From contig NZ_AORV01000026.1 of assembly GCF_000350485.1 (NCBI RefSeq), positions 186,001 through 250,000 of the forward strand: a stretch of 64,000 bases of DNA, written 5' to 3'. The stretch's first letter is position 1; the number at the start of each line of letters is the position of its first letter. The notes under the pieces are model-generated. The model was not told the DNA's origin, did no database searches, and saw nothing but the letters and a program-made list of their open reading frames with translations. Origin of the DNA: Ruminiclostridium cellobioparum subsp. termitidis CT1112. Lineage in GTDB: Bacteria > Bacillota > Clostridia > Acetivibrionales > DSM-1351. Shown in pieces: positions 55,701 through 64,000 of the stretch. The position numbers were made by a program, and so were the translations under genes.

Positions 55701-58605
55701 TGCTTGTCCGGAAATTGTCCCAAATGATATCAACCCCAAGGGTATACAACTCACCCAGGCTGCGACCGATTTGTTCACAGTCCTCCCGTTTCATGTCCAT
55801 TGAATTCAGTATTACCTTTTCCTCGCCCAATATCAGCCTGGCCAATCCACATAGTGTTTTACTGGCACCGATTTCCAAATACACGGTATTGTCCGCGTCC
55901 TTTATCAAAGCCAGAGAGTGATAGAAGTCAACCGTGTCTTTAATATGGTTTGTCCAATAGTCTGTATCCAGAATTTCCTCTTCGCCGATTGCTCTTGCAA
56001 GGGCGGTAGAAATAAACTGCACTCCGGAGGACTTGTTGAACTGTATCTGTGCCGCTATTTCCTTGAAATCTCCCAAAATCGGAGTCATCAGGTGGGAGTG
56101 GAAGGCATGGGATACATGCAGCCTGCTGGCTTTTATTTGTTTACTCTCCGCCGCTTTTGCAACGGCTTCAATCGCATCCAGTTCCCCGGACACAACGATG
56201 TTGTCCTGGGCGTTATAAACGGCAATGGACAGTTTGTCCTTATAGCCTTCGATTAATGAATTTACCTTATCTTCTTTGACATATAGTGCCAGCATGGCCC
56301 CCTGTCCCGGCGCCGAATCCATGAGCCGGCCCCGGATGGCCACCAACTTCACAGCATCACTCAAATTCATGATGCCGGCTGCAACGGCTGCAGCATACTC
56401 GCCTATGCTGTGTCCCATAACAATATCGGGGGTTACTCCTATGCTTTTCCAGAACTTGCAAAGGGCATATTCGATAGAGAATATCAAGGGCTGTGCGTTT
56501 GAAGTCTTCTCCACATCCTTGCCGGTGTATTTATCGCTGTATACCAGTTCCGCCAGGGATTTCAATATATATGGCTTGAACAATTTATCACATTCATCAA
56601 AAGCCGTTCTGAACACCGGACTGGAATTGTATAATCCTTTTCCCATACCGATGTATTGAGAACCCTGACCGGCAAACATAAATACAATTTTGGGTTCCTG
56701 CTGGGAATTGTTCTCCTTGTTGAGGTTAGTGGAGATCCCCTCTTTATTTTCATCTTCCAGGTATGCTTCCATCCTACTTATGATTTCTTCTCTCGATTTT
56801 CCCGAAACAATAAACCTGTATTTAAAATCAGATTTGGACAGGTTGTTTGTATATACAATATCTTTGATATGGATGTGCCCGTTGTTCCTGATGTATTCGG
56901 CCATATTTGAAATGTTGTCCGCCAGTGACTTTTCACTCTTAGCCGATACTTTCAGGAGATATACCGGATCCTCGTCAATCTTTTCTGTTCGTTCCTTCTT
57001 TGGCGGTTCCTCCAGTATAATATGGGCATTGGAACCCCCGAATCCAAATCCGTTGATGCCGACCCGTCTCGGCTTGCCTTCATTTTTCCAAGTCGTATTT
57101 TTATCAACTACTTCTATCGGGTACTTGTCCCACGGTATGAACGGGTTGGGTTCTTTAAAGTTCAGATTTCCCGGTATCAGGTCATTTTTAAAGGCTAATA
57201 ATACCTTGATAATGCTTGCCACACCTGCCCCTGCTTCCAAATGACCGATATTGCTTTTGACCGAGCCGATTTTCAGTGGAGTTTCCTTGGCCCTTCCCTT
57301 GCAATAAGTCTCGCCAACTGCCTTTACTTCAATGGGGTCTCCCAGTTTTGTACCTGTCCCGTGCATTTCCATATAGTCAATGTCCAAACCATCCAATTCA
57401 GCTTCCTTCAAGACCTTTCTGATGGCTTTCTCCTGGGCAAGCCCGTTCGGCGCCGTCAATCCGTTGCTCTTGCCGTCCTGGTTTAAGGCAGTCCCGCGGA
57501 TGACACCTAAAATATTATCTCCGTCTCTTTGTGCTTCTTTCAACCGTTTTAATATGAGAACACCACCACCTTCTCCTCTGCCGTAGCCGTTTGCGGAAGC
57601 GTCAAAGCTTTTACTGCACCCGTCTTCGGATATAGCTTCTATTCTGGAGAAACATACATGAAGTGCAGGGGATACCATCAAATTGACACCTGCGACCACT
57701 GCAGAGTCGATTTCTCCGCCTTCAAGGGCTTTACATGCAATGTGCAGGGCCGTAAGGGAGGATGAACACGCCGTATCAACACTCATGGATGGTCCTTCGA
57801 ATCCGAAGGTATAGGATATTCTCCCACAGGCGGTACTGAAGGTTGTTCCTGTAAGGGAGTATGCATCTATTTTTGTTAAGTCTCCCGACTTATAGTGGGC
57901 AAATGAATATTCTTCTCCGGCGATTCCCAGGTATACGCCGGTATTGCTGCCGAATTGCTTATTGATATTGATCCCGGCATTTTCAAAGGCTTCCCAGGTC
58001 AATTCCAGCAACAGTCTTTGCTGCGGGTCCAGTGCAGTAGCCTCTTTGGGGGACATATTGAAAAACTGCGGATCAAATCTGTCGATAGGCACATTCAGGA
58101 AGCCGCCCTTTTTTGTATACATCTTTCCCGGTTCGTTTCTATCAGAACTGTAATATTTCTCAACATCCCATCTTTCCTCAGGCATGGTGGTAACGCCGCC
58201 TTTTCCGCTCACCAGAACATCCCAGTACTCCTCCGGACTGTTGGCCCCACCCGGGAAACGACAGCTGATACCGACAATTGCAATTTCGTCATTGTCCTTA
58301 TGGCCGACAGTGTCGATATCGGTATCCTTCATCGCTTCAGCTGTCTTTTCTTCAGGATTCACTTTACTGAATATATAACCTGCATATGTATCGACATCGG
58401 GGTACTCAAATATAGAAGACACTTCTATTTCGATATTGAATCTCTTTGATATTTTTGCCATAAATAGCGGAACATCTACCGATACCAGTCCCAAATCTAT
58501 AAACGGTTTGCTATAATCCTGAATATCGGTGTCCAGTATATCTTCAATCAGTCTTACCAAAAATGCTATGATATCTTCCTTTGAATTCTTTTCTTCCAAA
58601 AACAT
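52786..58605 (-). CDS. Type I PKS: ACP-KS-AT-DH-KR-ACP
   Basis: 1939 residues. N-terminal ACP (10-83, Ser42 in DLGLVSVDV); KS (106-530, Cys280, His415, His455); AT (about 640-940, GHSIG at 731 and the malonyl-type HAFH at 833); DH (about 1009-1290, His1042 in EHVIFDTAISP and Asp1212 in VIDSIFQ); KR (GGTGSIG at 1561, Ser1689, Tyr1702); ACP (Ser1870); acidic docking tail (1915-1939). The DH motif has Asp where Gly is usual (HxxxGxxxxP) but keeps the catalytic His and Asp. There is no ER, so an enoyl product is expected. The first ACP has no loading domain beside it, so the starter must arrive in trans. GGGAG lies eight bases before the ATG; it is the first large gene of the cluster. Confidence 0.94.
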   Translation of the reverse strand: MFLEEKNSKEDIIAFLVRLIEDILDTDIQDYSKPFIDLGLVSVDVPLFMAKISKRFNIEIEVSSIFEYPDVDTYAGYIFSKVNPEEKTAEAMKDTDIDTVGHKDNDEIAIVGISCRFPGGANSPEEYWDVLVSGKGGVTTMPEERWDVEKYYSSDRNEPGKMYTKKGGFLNVPIDRFDPQFFNMSPKEATALDPQQRLLLELTWEAFENAGININKQFGSNTGVYLGIAGEEYSFAHYKSGDLTKIDAYSLTGTTFSTACGRISYTFGFEGPSMSVDTACSSSLTALHIACKALEGGEIDSAVVAGVNLMVSPALHVCFSRIEAISEDGCSKSFDASANGYGRGEGGGVLILKRLKEAQRDGDNILGVIRGTALNQDGKSNGLTAPNGLAQEKAIRKVLKEAELDGLDIDYMEMHGTGTKLGDPIEVKAVGETYCKGRAKETPLKIGSVKSNIGHLEAGAGVASIIKVLLAFKNDLIPGNLNFKEPNPFIPWDKYPIEVVDKNTTWKNEGKPRRVGINGFGFGGSNAHIILEEPPKKERTEKIDEDPVYLLKVSAKSEKSLADNISNMAEYIRNNGHIHIKDIVYTNNLSKSDFKYRFIVSGKSREEIISRMEAYLEDENKEGISTNLNKENNSQQEPKIVFMFAGQGSQYIGMGKGLYNSSPVFRTAFDECDKLFKPYILKSLAELVYSDKYTGKDVEKTSNAQPLIFSIEYALCKFWKSIGVTPDIVMGHSIGEYAAAVAAGIMNLSDAVKLVAIRGRLMDSAPGQGAMLALYVKEDKVNSLIEGYKDKLSIAVYNAQDNIVVSGELDAIEAVAKAAESKQIKASRLHVSHAFHSHLMTPILGDFKEIAAQIQFNKSSGVQFISTALARAIGEEEILDTDYWTNHIKDTVDFYHSLALIKDADNTVYLEIGASKTLCGLARLILGEEKVILNSMDMKREDCEQIGRSLGELYTLGVDIIWDNFRTSRDTTYNRISLPTYSFDRKSYWMRPMCSHDDKLPDNVKQDYHPVIGQRISTPYLKDSVIYQSTFTAKNPYFMQEHVIFDTAISPAAAHMAMLISIAQDFHHPSAVSIENVEFHSPLMASAGDERTVQFFLENTNTDEMKFQIVSKESNSENENWIKHCLGNINETEGKGKEKPVSINGLQNMFPEETSGFNIYKVMSKFGFKLGEGFTRIERVWKGKDGVGVCFLKPKNDIPGLASYTIYPGVIDSIFQTVFAVSELSRKMDSEDGNYSLKTTIPISMGRLKYYYRDAKSYWCYVKVDNSQKEGVKGDIIVYNEKGELVCEVERIMAKLTDRNSLLKELNNSGSHLLYNIDWIEQPSGNKKSEFKSNEKLIVFVGKGQTGRAICEKLGQQGAAPVSVVPGEKYAELEKDAYSVSYTEKSDLNKLMKEITARYGKEKLHIIYVAASDTEEINNVTAERLFVKEKTDCSGLLYLVQAISELQYVNKTRLRVITNNVHGLGGASVSVYQSTLWGFSQVIRLEYNPLWAGIIDFDIHAMDETMDALLREIKTNGEKQVCLAANNKRYVSRLVKYSKAAEKNEKLNISVKSDATYIITGGTGSIGMVYAEYLIEKGARNLVLLSRRRPAGNVSDKLNAWNNKGANVIVRQADVSKEAELQALVKEVNETMPGIKGVVHTAGILEDRMIQELSWEGFEKLFAGKVKGTFNLHHALKDSALDFFVMASSIASVVGNMGQANYAAANYFMDVFAKYRRSLNLPAMSVCWGPWAAIGMASRNEENIKRIEKRGIYSISTETAVKMIDRLLTEDSSSVVVADMNWKLFNDQTDVKEITEFLSELISLDDVSAVKKGKSEGDINILAHLNTLKPKERYDYLLNSLQRMSAQIMGFGDANLVSLDKALTEQGADSLMIFSMRNKINKMVSKEPDISVFFNYPTLRKLNEYLLTEGISFEHDGEAKEEELETTDDLLSEISSLID

Positions 58606-58655
58606 TGCATTGTCTCCCTTTTATAATAATTTATTTTTTTATCAATAAAGTAACT

Positions 58656-58778
58656 TTAACAGGAAGCAGCTGATAGCTTTACCTTGATATAATCAGGCAG
58701 AGACAAAGTGTCCAGGAACTCATTAATCGTCTCTTTTGTCAGAAATATTTTTTCCTGTAAAGCAGTTTTTAAAGCCAT
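58656..58778 (-). CDS. Small ORF upstream of the first PKS gene
   Basis: A 40-residue frame starting MALKTALQEKIFLTKETINE and ending LPDYIKVKLSAASC. It lies 50 bases upstream of the PKS gene on the same strand, but has no clear ribosome site. The end resembles the last residues of the FkbH-like protein (PLPDYIKLNVEL), so it may be a remnant of a duplicated or displaced gene end rather than a real small protein. Confidence 0.3.
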   Translation of the reverse strand: MALKTALQEKIFLTKETINEFLDTLSLPDYIKVKLSAASC

Positions 58779-58794
58779 ATTATAAACTGTAGGG

Positions 58795-58811
58795 TATCAA
58801 GAAATTTGATA
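58795..58811. promoter_or_regulatory. Dyad upstream of the PKS operon
   Basis: TATCAA (58795-58800) and TTGATA (58806-58811) form an inverted repeat with a five-base centre, about 190 bases before the PKS start. It is a possible operator. No strong sigma-A promoter was found beside it. Confidence 0.35.
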
Positions 58812-58819
58812 TCTTCAAG

Positions 58820-59580
58820 CTCGTTACAGCAGTAATGGAACAAAGTACCAATAGTTCATAAGTCAATGTTATTTCGGTTTTCAACCGCTAACGTGATGTA
58901 CCTTGAAAAAACAATAGTAATATGAGCGACCATCATATCGTACGAACGGCCTTGAAATTTCTAATCGGAAATGAAAACCAACTGTCAAACAGAACGTACT
59001 TTGCTTTTATGCCAACAGTAGCGGTTTGCTTTAACATTGCAAGGGCAGAATCCGGCGAAGAAGGCAGTGCATTTTTTCAGTATTTAAATCCAATAGTTCT
59101 CTTGTCAATTGATGTTTTTGCTAGATTTGGTAAGAGCCTAATAGCTGAACTCAAGAGGTTGAAAGCAACGGGATAAACGTATTACCATCCGTCCAACCAA
59201 GAGTAAGCATGCATATGCCTCTTTTGTTCTTATTTCCATCAGCATAATCAGTGACCCTGCTAAGAAGCAACTGCTTTATAGAAAACCTCTGTCAGTTGAT
59301 ATTCATGGAATTTAAGAATATCCAGGCTACATCTTTTGCAAAAGGGAACCCAGGAATTTCGGCATAATTCATGAAAAGGTTCCTACCTGTAAAAAGCAAG
59401 GCTGAAAAGGACTTTGAATGGCTCTTTCAGGATTGAGCCTATAGAAAACTTCTTGAAAAAGTTTCAACTGTTAGCGTAAACCTATTTTCTTCTTGGACTT
59501 TTTTATCGCCCAAAACTATTGATTTTTCAATGTTCACATCATATTAGATATGTACGAAAGTTGATTCAATGATTATCCTA
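58820..59580. other. Decayed region, no convincing gene
   Basis: An 84-residue plus-strand frame (58922-59176, MSDHHIVRTALKFLIGNENQ) has no ribosome site and no recognisable fold. Downstream fragments are broken by stops in all frames. This is probably degenerate mobile or accessory DNA. Confidence 0.35.
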
Positions 59581-60330
59581 AAATCTTTTTTTTACGACAT
59601 TATACTTTCTCACAATTTTCTTTGCCTTTTACTTACATACAACCCCAAACATACATAAACCTTCTCTTAAAAGTCATGTACTGCTACTCCTGCTGTAACG
59701 AGTATATTTCAATATTTCCACTTCACAAATTATACTTTAAAGTAATAATTTGTATAATACTCCAATTAAGTCCATATTATATTACTAATGTCTATTTTTG
59801 TAAAGAATATTGGTAAATCTCTTATAAATTATCCAAAATATTTCAAAATATTGTATAATATTGTATAGATTAAAACGGTGTGGCAGTAATCTGTATAGTT
59901 TACCTATTATAGATTTATATAGTTTATGAAGAAATCTTTATTGACTTATCTCAAGTTTGATATATAATTTAGTTACAAATATACAACTTATTTGCATATT
60001 TACAATTTATTTGCATTTAATTTATAAAACAGAAAATTAATTTTAGTAATCAGGCATTAAAATTTGTTAATTTTAACCTCTTGTGCTAATTGAACTTTGA
60101 CAAGATATAATAAGACCAGCACATATTACCGGCTTATCCATATGAACTTTTCACGGTCTACTAAAGATAAAATGGTAATGAATATGCCGGAATATTCATT
60201 TGTATAAATACGATTACTGATTTTAAATACTTTTATTATTACTGTTTACATAATAATTGATGATATTTATAAAGAGATTATTCCAAAGCACATTCTAAAC
60301 AGGCGAAACAAGTCAAAATCATTATTGAGT
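59581..60330. other. Very AT-rich gene-free stretch with two repeats
   Basis: About 750 bases without a gene. A 19-base tandem repeat is present twice (59982-60000 and 60001-60019, TACAACTTATTTGCATATT with three differences). TTGACT (59941-59946) and TATAAT (59963-59968), 16 bases apart, form a plus-strand promoter-like pair just before it. ATGAATAT (60178-60185) and ATATTCAT (60192-60199) form a small hairpin. None of these has an obvious gene close enough to serve. Confidence 0.4.
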
Positions 60331-60960
60331 GGTAGTGAAATCATTACAATAAGCATCGTCGGTGGATTGAAAACATTATTCTGAAAACGTTTGGTATATC
60401 TATTGCAAAAAAAACTTTAAGGAATTGTTTCCAAGGCTTTGTGGCCGTGGTAGGTTCAATAGAGTTCGCAGAGGACTTCAAGCAGTTATTGATACAATAC
60501 GAAAAGAGATAAACCGTATAACGGTTCTGCCAAAGCAGCTTTACAGAATAATATACAGTATTCCGATCCAAGCCTGCAAGTTTGGCAGAGCTAGGTTTCA
60601 CAAGACATTTCGTGGTTATGGGGTTCTGATGGCAAATGCACATCAAAAAGGAAACTTAATATGGATATAAGCTTCATCTGGTTGTCACATTGGAAGACTT
60701 AGTAACTGACTATATTGTTACATCTGCCAATATTGATGACCGAGAAACTACATGGGATTTGCCTGATAAGTTCATATTCCACACGATTTTCGGTGATAAA
60801 GGATACACTGGTGCTGATTTTGCTGCTGCACCGAAATCTCAGAGGGGAACAATGATGTTACCTCTTAAGAAAGACAATGATTAAACTCAATTTCCAAAAG
60901 AACTCAGGCAGCTCATTTATGAAACTGTCAAAGATTAAAAGTTTAATATTTTAATTGGCA
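60331..60960 (+). pseudogene. IS982-like transposase remnant
   Basis: Pieces in different frames line up with IS982-type DDE transposases: IQACKFGRARFHKTFRGYG, then HLVVTLEDLVTDYIVTSANI with DDRETTWDLP, IFGDKGYTGADF and PLKKDND. Stops and frame changes separate them, so the gene is inactive. IS982 is the best match from memory; a related IS5/IS4-type element is the alternative. Confidence 0.65.
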
Positions 60961-61031
60961 AATTGAGTTAATTTGATTCTACTAAAAAAAGTTTTTTATT
61001 TAAAAAATTTGGTTAAAGTGAGGGAAAATAA

Positions 61032-61739
61032 ATGGTTAAAAAATTAATTGAATTCAAAAACGTTACGAAAGAGTATAAGGTCGGTGAAGTGTCGATAAAA
61101 GCATTAAATGGTGTGGACTTTACCATTGACGAAGGTGAATTTGTTGTTATCCTTGGTGCCAGCGGCGCCGGTAAAAGTACAATCCTTAACATATTGGGTG
61201 CGATGGACACCCCTACTTCAGGAGAAATCATCGTCGAAGGTAAGGATATCACCAAATTCAATGAAAAAGAACTCACAACTTATCGGGGTAAAAAAGTCGG
61301 CTTTGTTTTTCAGTTTTATAACTTAATCGCTAATCTTACCGCTTTGGAAAACGTTGAGTTTGCAGTTGAGGTAACGAAAGACCACTTGGATCCGAAAGAT
61401 GTACTGACTAAAGTTGGTTTAGGCAGTAGATTGAATAATTTCCCCTCACAGCTTTCCGGCGGTGAGCAGCAGAGAGTTGCCATTGCCAGGGCTGTAGCCA
61501 AAAACCCATTGCTTCTGCTTTGTGACGAACCTACAGGTGCGCTGGATTATGTCACCGGTAAATCAGTATTAAACCTTCTTCAAGACATCAATACTGAAAC
61601 TAAAAAATGTATTATCCTTATAACGCATAACTCAGCCATTGCCCCTATGGCCGACAAGGTTATCAAGGTTAAGAGCGGAAAAATTGAAAGTGTTGTCATT
61701 AACCCAAACAGGCAATCTATAAAGGAGATCGAATGGTAA
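61032..61739 (+). CDS. ABC transporter ATPase (MacB/LolD type)
   Basis: 235 residues. Walker [10 protein letters not shown] at about 42-50, signature LSGGEQQRV at 141-149 and Walker [13 protein letters not shown] at 160-171. This subfamily powers FtsX-type permeases, and one follows with overlapping stop and start. The pair may export a product or remove a toxic compound. A link to the PKS-NRPS cluster is possible by position only, because it is on the other strand and separated by decayed DNA. Confidence 0.93.
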   Translation: MVKKLIEFKNVTKEYKVGEVSIKALNGVDFTIDEGEFVVILGASGAGKSTILNILGAMDTPTSGEIIVEGKDITKFNEKELTTYRGKKVGFVFQFYNLIANLTALENVEFAVEVTKDHLDPKDVLTKVGLGSRLNNFPSQLSGGEQQRVAIARAVAKNPLLLLCDEPTGALDYVTGKSVLNLLQDINTETKKCIILITHNSAIAPMADKVIKVKSGKIESVVINPNRQSIKEIEW

Positions 61740-64000
61740 TGAGTAAATTATTTCTGAAATTATTACGGGATATCAAAGATTACAAAGGGCAGTTTATTGC
61801 CATTACGATAGTCATTATCGTAGGGGCTTTCTTCTTTGTCGGATTCTCCACTTTCGCAAAAAATCTCAACGTTTATGCCAACAATTATTTTACCAACACA
61901 AATCTGGCAGATTTATGGGCTAATTATTCAAAAATCTCACCGGAGAATGCAGATAAGCTGAAACAGATTATAGGAGTTCAAAACGTTGAAGGTCGCCTTG
62001 TAATGAATTTCAATCAAAAATTCGACGATTTAAAAACTACCTTGAAGTTTCATTCCATTGCAGCAAATAATATTATCAATAAAATCACCATAATCGAAGG
62101 GAATAAACCGTCAGAATTCCAGTCAATTGTTCTCGACACCGACTATGCAAAGGAACATAGTTATAAAGTTGGGGACACTATAAAAATAAGCACTCCCTTC
62201 AAGGAAGATGTCAGTTTGAAAATCAGCGGTCTCTGTGAAAGTTCTGAATATACTATTAAATCCAGGGATACTTCAGACTTTCCTCCGAACCACAAGGAAT
62301 ACGGAATCGCCTATGTTTCAGAAGACACAATGGCCGGCATTACAGGGGAAAAATACTACAACGAAGTCCTCATTGATGCGGCTCCCGGTGCGGACTTAAA
62401 GGCTATTACCAGGAGCATCGCCGAGGTTTCAAAGGATTTGAGTTATTTATATACATTAAACAGGGATGCCACCTTGAGCTACAAGCAGTTTACCAGTGAA
62501 ATAGCTCAACAGGATCAATTTTCAAAGGTTCTTCCTCTCATTTTCTTCGGTGTTGCAGCCGTGATAATCTTTTTGACATTATCCCGGCTTATAGACTCAC
62601 AGAGAACTCAAATCGGCATTATGAAAGCTTTAGGAACCAGAGAATCCATAATTTTAAGCCATTATCTCGGATATGCAATTTTTGTAGGCCTGGCAGGCGG
62701 GATTATCGGATCAATCCTGGGATGTGTATTTTTCACGCAACTGTTTATGGCACAGGTGAAAGCCATTATATCCCTGCCGGGTTTCACCATACACATATAC
62801 TATTATCATGTACTGCTTGCCCTGCTGTTATCCGTTGTCTTCGGAATACTGGCATCCTACATGTCATGCAGGACCATATTGCGTGAAAAAGCTGCTGAAG
62901 CAATGAGAATAAAACCTCCGAAAAAAGTAAAAAAGACATTGATAGAAAGAAATACATTCCTGTGGTCAAGGCTTTCCTACGGTAGCAAGCTTATTTTAAG
63001 AAATGTTTTCATCAATAAAAAAAGAGCCATATACAGCTCTTTAGGGGTCATATGCTGCATCGCTTTTTTAATCCTTTCTTTCGGATATAAAGGTTCCAGA
63101 GCGTTATTGATTGAAAAACAGTTTACCGAAGTGTACAAGTATGACCTCAGAGTGGTTTATAAAGACCCGATAGCAGACGATGAAAGCCTGGAAATCCCCA
63201 GGGATCAAATCGACTATAATACACTGGCCCAGACCAGTGTGGTAATCACCAACCTGGCAGATGAAAAAGATTTTAATTTATTAATCACGAATAAGGAAAA
63301 CAATTTCATCAGTAATTATGACAACAAAGGGAAGCTTCTGCCGCTGGATGATGACGGTGTAATTATTGCCGAAAGATTTGCCGAAAAATACAAGTTATCC
63401 ATTGGGGATATTCTGGATATGAAATTGATTGATCCGGCCTATAACGGCAAATCTTTCAAAACTAAAATTTCAAACATTTCTGTACAGTACTTAAATCAGG
63501 AAATATATTGTACACCGGCATTTTTGTCAAAGGCAGAAGTAACCTGTCCGCCAAGCACTCTTCTGATTAAAGAAAAGGATCCGTCAAAAGCAGAGGATGT
63601 TTACAGCTTCTTTAGCGGCAGAAATGATGTTAAAGAAGTAAAATCCAAAAATGATGTGAAGAAACTTACGGAAAGCGGATTGCAGAATCTGTATAACATG
63701 ATTATCGTACTGATTGTTTGTGCAATCGTGCTATCCTCGGCAGCCATATACAATATATCTGCCATCAACATTACCGAAAGAGTCAGGGAATTGGCAACCT
63801 TAAAGGTATTGGGATACCATATAAGTAAAATAAATAATCTTATTTTCGCAGAGAATTTCTTCATAACTATCTTTTCGCTGATCATCGGTACGCCATTGGG
63901 TATTTACCTATACAAGACCATTTTAAAGGCATTTACCTTGGATAATATGGTATTTCCGATTTATGTGAGCCTAGATTCTATACTGTTCCCAATCATTATA
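61733..64000 (+). CDS. FtsX-type ABC permease, C-terminus off window
   Basis: 756 codons are visible to the window edge with no stop. The first Met at 61733 (GGAG five bases upstream) overlaps the ATPase stop; a second Met at 61739 is also possible. It has an N-terminal span (about 19-40), an extracytoplasmic MacB-like region, an FtsX core (about 260-380) with the loop LIDSQRTQIGIMKALGTRES, a second N-terminal-like span near 430 and a second FtsX core near 655-740 (ITERVRELATLKVLGYH). This doubled layout is typical of single-chain FtsX exporters of about 780-800 residues, so only the last few dozen residues are missing. Confidence 0.9.
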   Translation, partial: MVMSKLFLKLLRDIKDYKGQFIAITIVIIVGAFFFVGFSTFAKNLNVYANNYFTNTNLADLWANYSKISPENADKLKQIIGVQNVEGRLVMNFNQKFDDLKTTLKFHSIAANNIINKITIIEGNKPSEFQSIVLDTDYAKEHSYKVGDTIKISTPFKEDVSLKISGLCESSEYTIKSRDTSDFPPNHKEYGIAYVSEDTMAGITGEKYYNEVLIDAAPGADLKAITRSIAEVSKDLSYLYTLNRDATLSYKQFTSEIAQQDQFSKVLPLIFFGVAAVIIFLTLSRLIDSQRTQIGIMKALGTRESIILSHYLGYAIFVGLAGGIIGSILGCVFFTQLFMAQVKAIISLPGFTIHIYYYHVLLALLLSVVFGILASYMSCRTILREKAAEAMRIKPPKKVKKTLIERNTFLWSRLSYGSKLILRNVFINKKRAIYSSLGVICCIAFLILSFGYKGSRALLIEKQFTEVYKYDLRVVYKDPIADDESLEIPRDQIDYNTLAQTSVVITNLADEKDFNLLITNKENNFISNYDNKGKLLPLDDDGVIIAERFAEKYKLSIGDILDMKLIDPAYNGKSFKTKISNISVQYLNQEIYCTPAFLSKAEVTCPPSTLLIKEKDPSKAEDVYSFFSGRNDVKEVKSKNDVKKLTESGLQNLYNMIIVLIVCAIVLSSAAIYNISAINITERVRELATLKVLGYHISKINNLIFAENFFITIFSLIIGTPLGIYLYKTILKAFTLDNMVFPIYVSLDSILFPIII

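Noticed and set aside
58922-59176. 84-residue plus-strand frame as a gene
   Set aside because: There is no ribosome site, no recognisable motif and broken sequence follows; kept only as part of a decayed region.
59982-60019. 19-base tandem repeat as a CRISPR or iteron array
   Set aside because: There are only two imperfect copies with no spacers and no cas or replication gene nearby.
27699-60957. Shared string TTTAATATTTTAATT at both sides of the PKS-NRPS cluster as possible attachment sites
   Set aside because: It is pure A/T in AT-rich DNA, there is no integrase in the window and the flanking bases do not match.
1-64000. tRNA, rRNA or CRISPR features
   Set aside because: No cloverleaf-like tRNA sequence, rRNA segment or repeat-spacer array was recognised when reading both strands; a dedicated scan could still find a degenerate one.

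Overview
The window looks like chromosomal DNA of a low-GC Gram-positive anaerobe of the Clostridia, probably a plant-polysaccharide user related to Ruminiclostridium. The evidence is strong AGGAGG-type ribosome binding sites, the YesM/YesN plus LplB/YtcP/LplA sugar-uptake arrangement, a GH97/GH4 pair, and protein styles typical of Firmicutes. The assignment is an inference from gene content, not from a marker gene.

Layout. 1-4400: small regulatory and accessory genes (ECF sigma factor with a membrane anti-sigma-like partner, VOC and cupin proteins, HxlR and MarR regulators, a stand-alone S12 serine hydrolase). 4412-16358: an alpha-galactoside locus, made of a broken secreted beta-helix/LamG gene, a secreted GH97-CBM enzyme, a YesMN two-component system and, divergently, an LplB-YtcP-GH4-LplA uptake and hydrolysis operon. 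16845-21852: a visibly more GC-rich minus-strand operon that looks like a peptide-modification cluster. Its first gene is a 40-codon ORF ending in -ACGCSL, coupled by an ATGA overlap to a DUF6271-like protein and followed by a type III PLP decarboxylase, an MFS exporter and a radical SAM enzyme. Upstream lie a pair of AGTATACT palindromes, a truncated IS110 end and a LuxR-type regulator interrupted at an A9 tract. 23679-27700: a cysteine-rich protein, an AraC regulator and several decayed genes (CPBP protease, two GNAT fragments).

27811-58605 is a roughly 31 kb PKS-NRPS cluster, all on the minus strand and read from right to left. The order is: PKS (ACP-KS-AT-DH-KR-ACP); PKS-NRPS with the mycosubtilin/iturin-type order KS-AT-ACP-aminotransferase-C-A-PCP-C; NRPS (half-C-A-PCP-C-A-PCP-E); and, fused at its C-terminus, a penicillin-binding-protein-like domain in place of a normal thioesterase. 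Then come a type II thioesterase, a stand-alone acyltransferase, a free ACP, an acyl-CoA dehydrogenase, an MFS exporter, a 3-hydroxyacyl-CoA dehydrogenase, an FkbH-like protein and a nitrilase-family amidase. The ACP/FkbH/dehydrogenase set is the known set for hydroxymalonyl-ACP. By colinearity the assembly line should make a beta-amino polyketide joined to three residues (two Ile/Val-like, then an aromatic residue epimerised to D). The fused PBP-like domain would release it, plausibly by macrolactam formation with the beta-amine.

58656-61000 holds a small ORF, non-coding AT-rich DNA and an IS982-like transposase relic. 61032-64000 carries an ABC transporter (ATPase plus FtsX-type permease, cut by the window edge) on the plus strand. 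The two most novel candidates are the cis-fused PBP-type release domain and the short-peptide/DUF6271/radical SAM operon.
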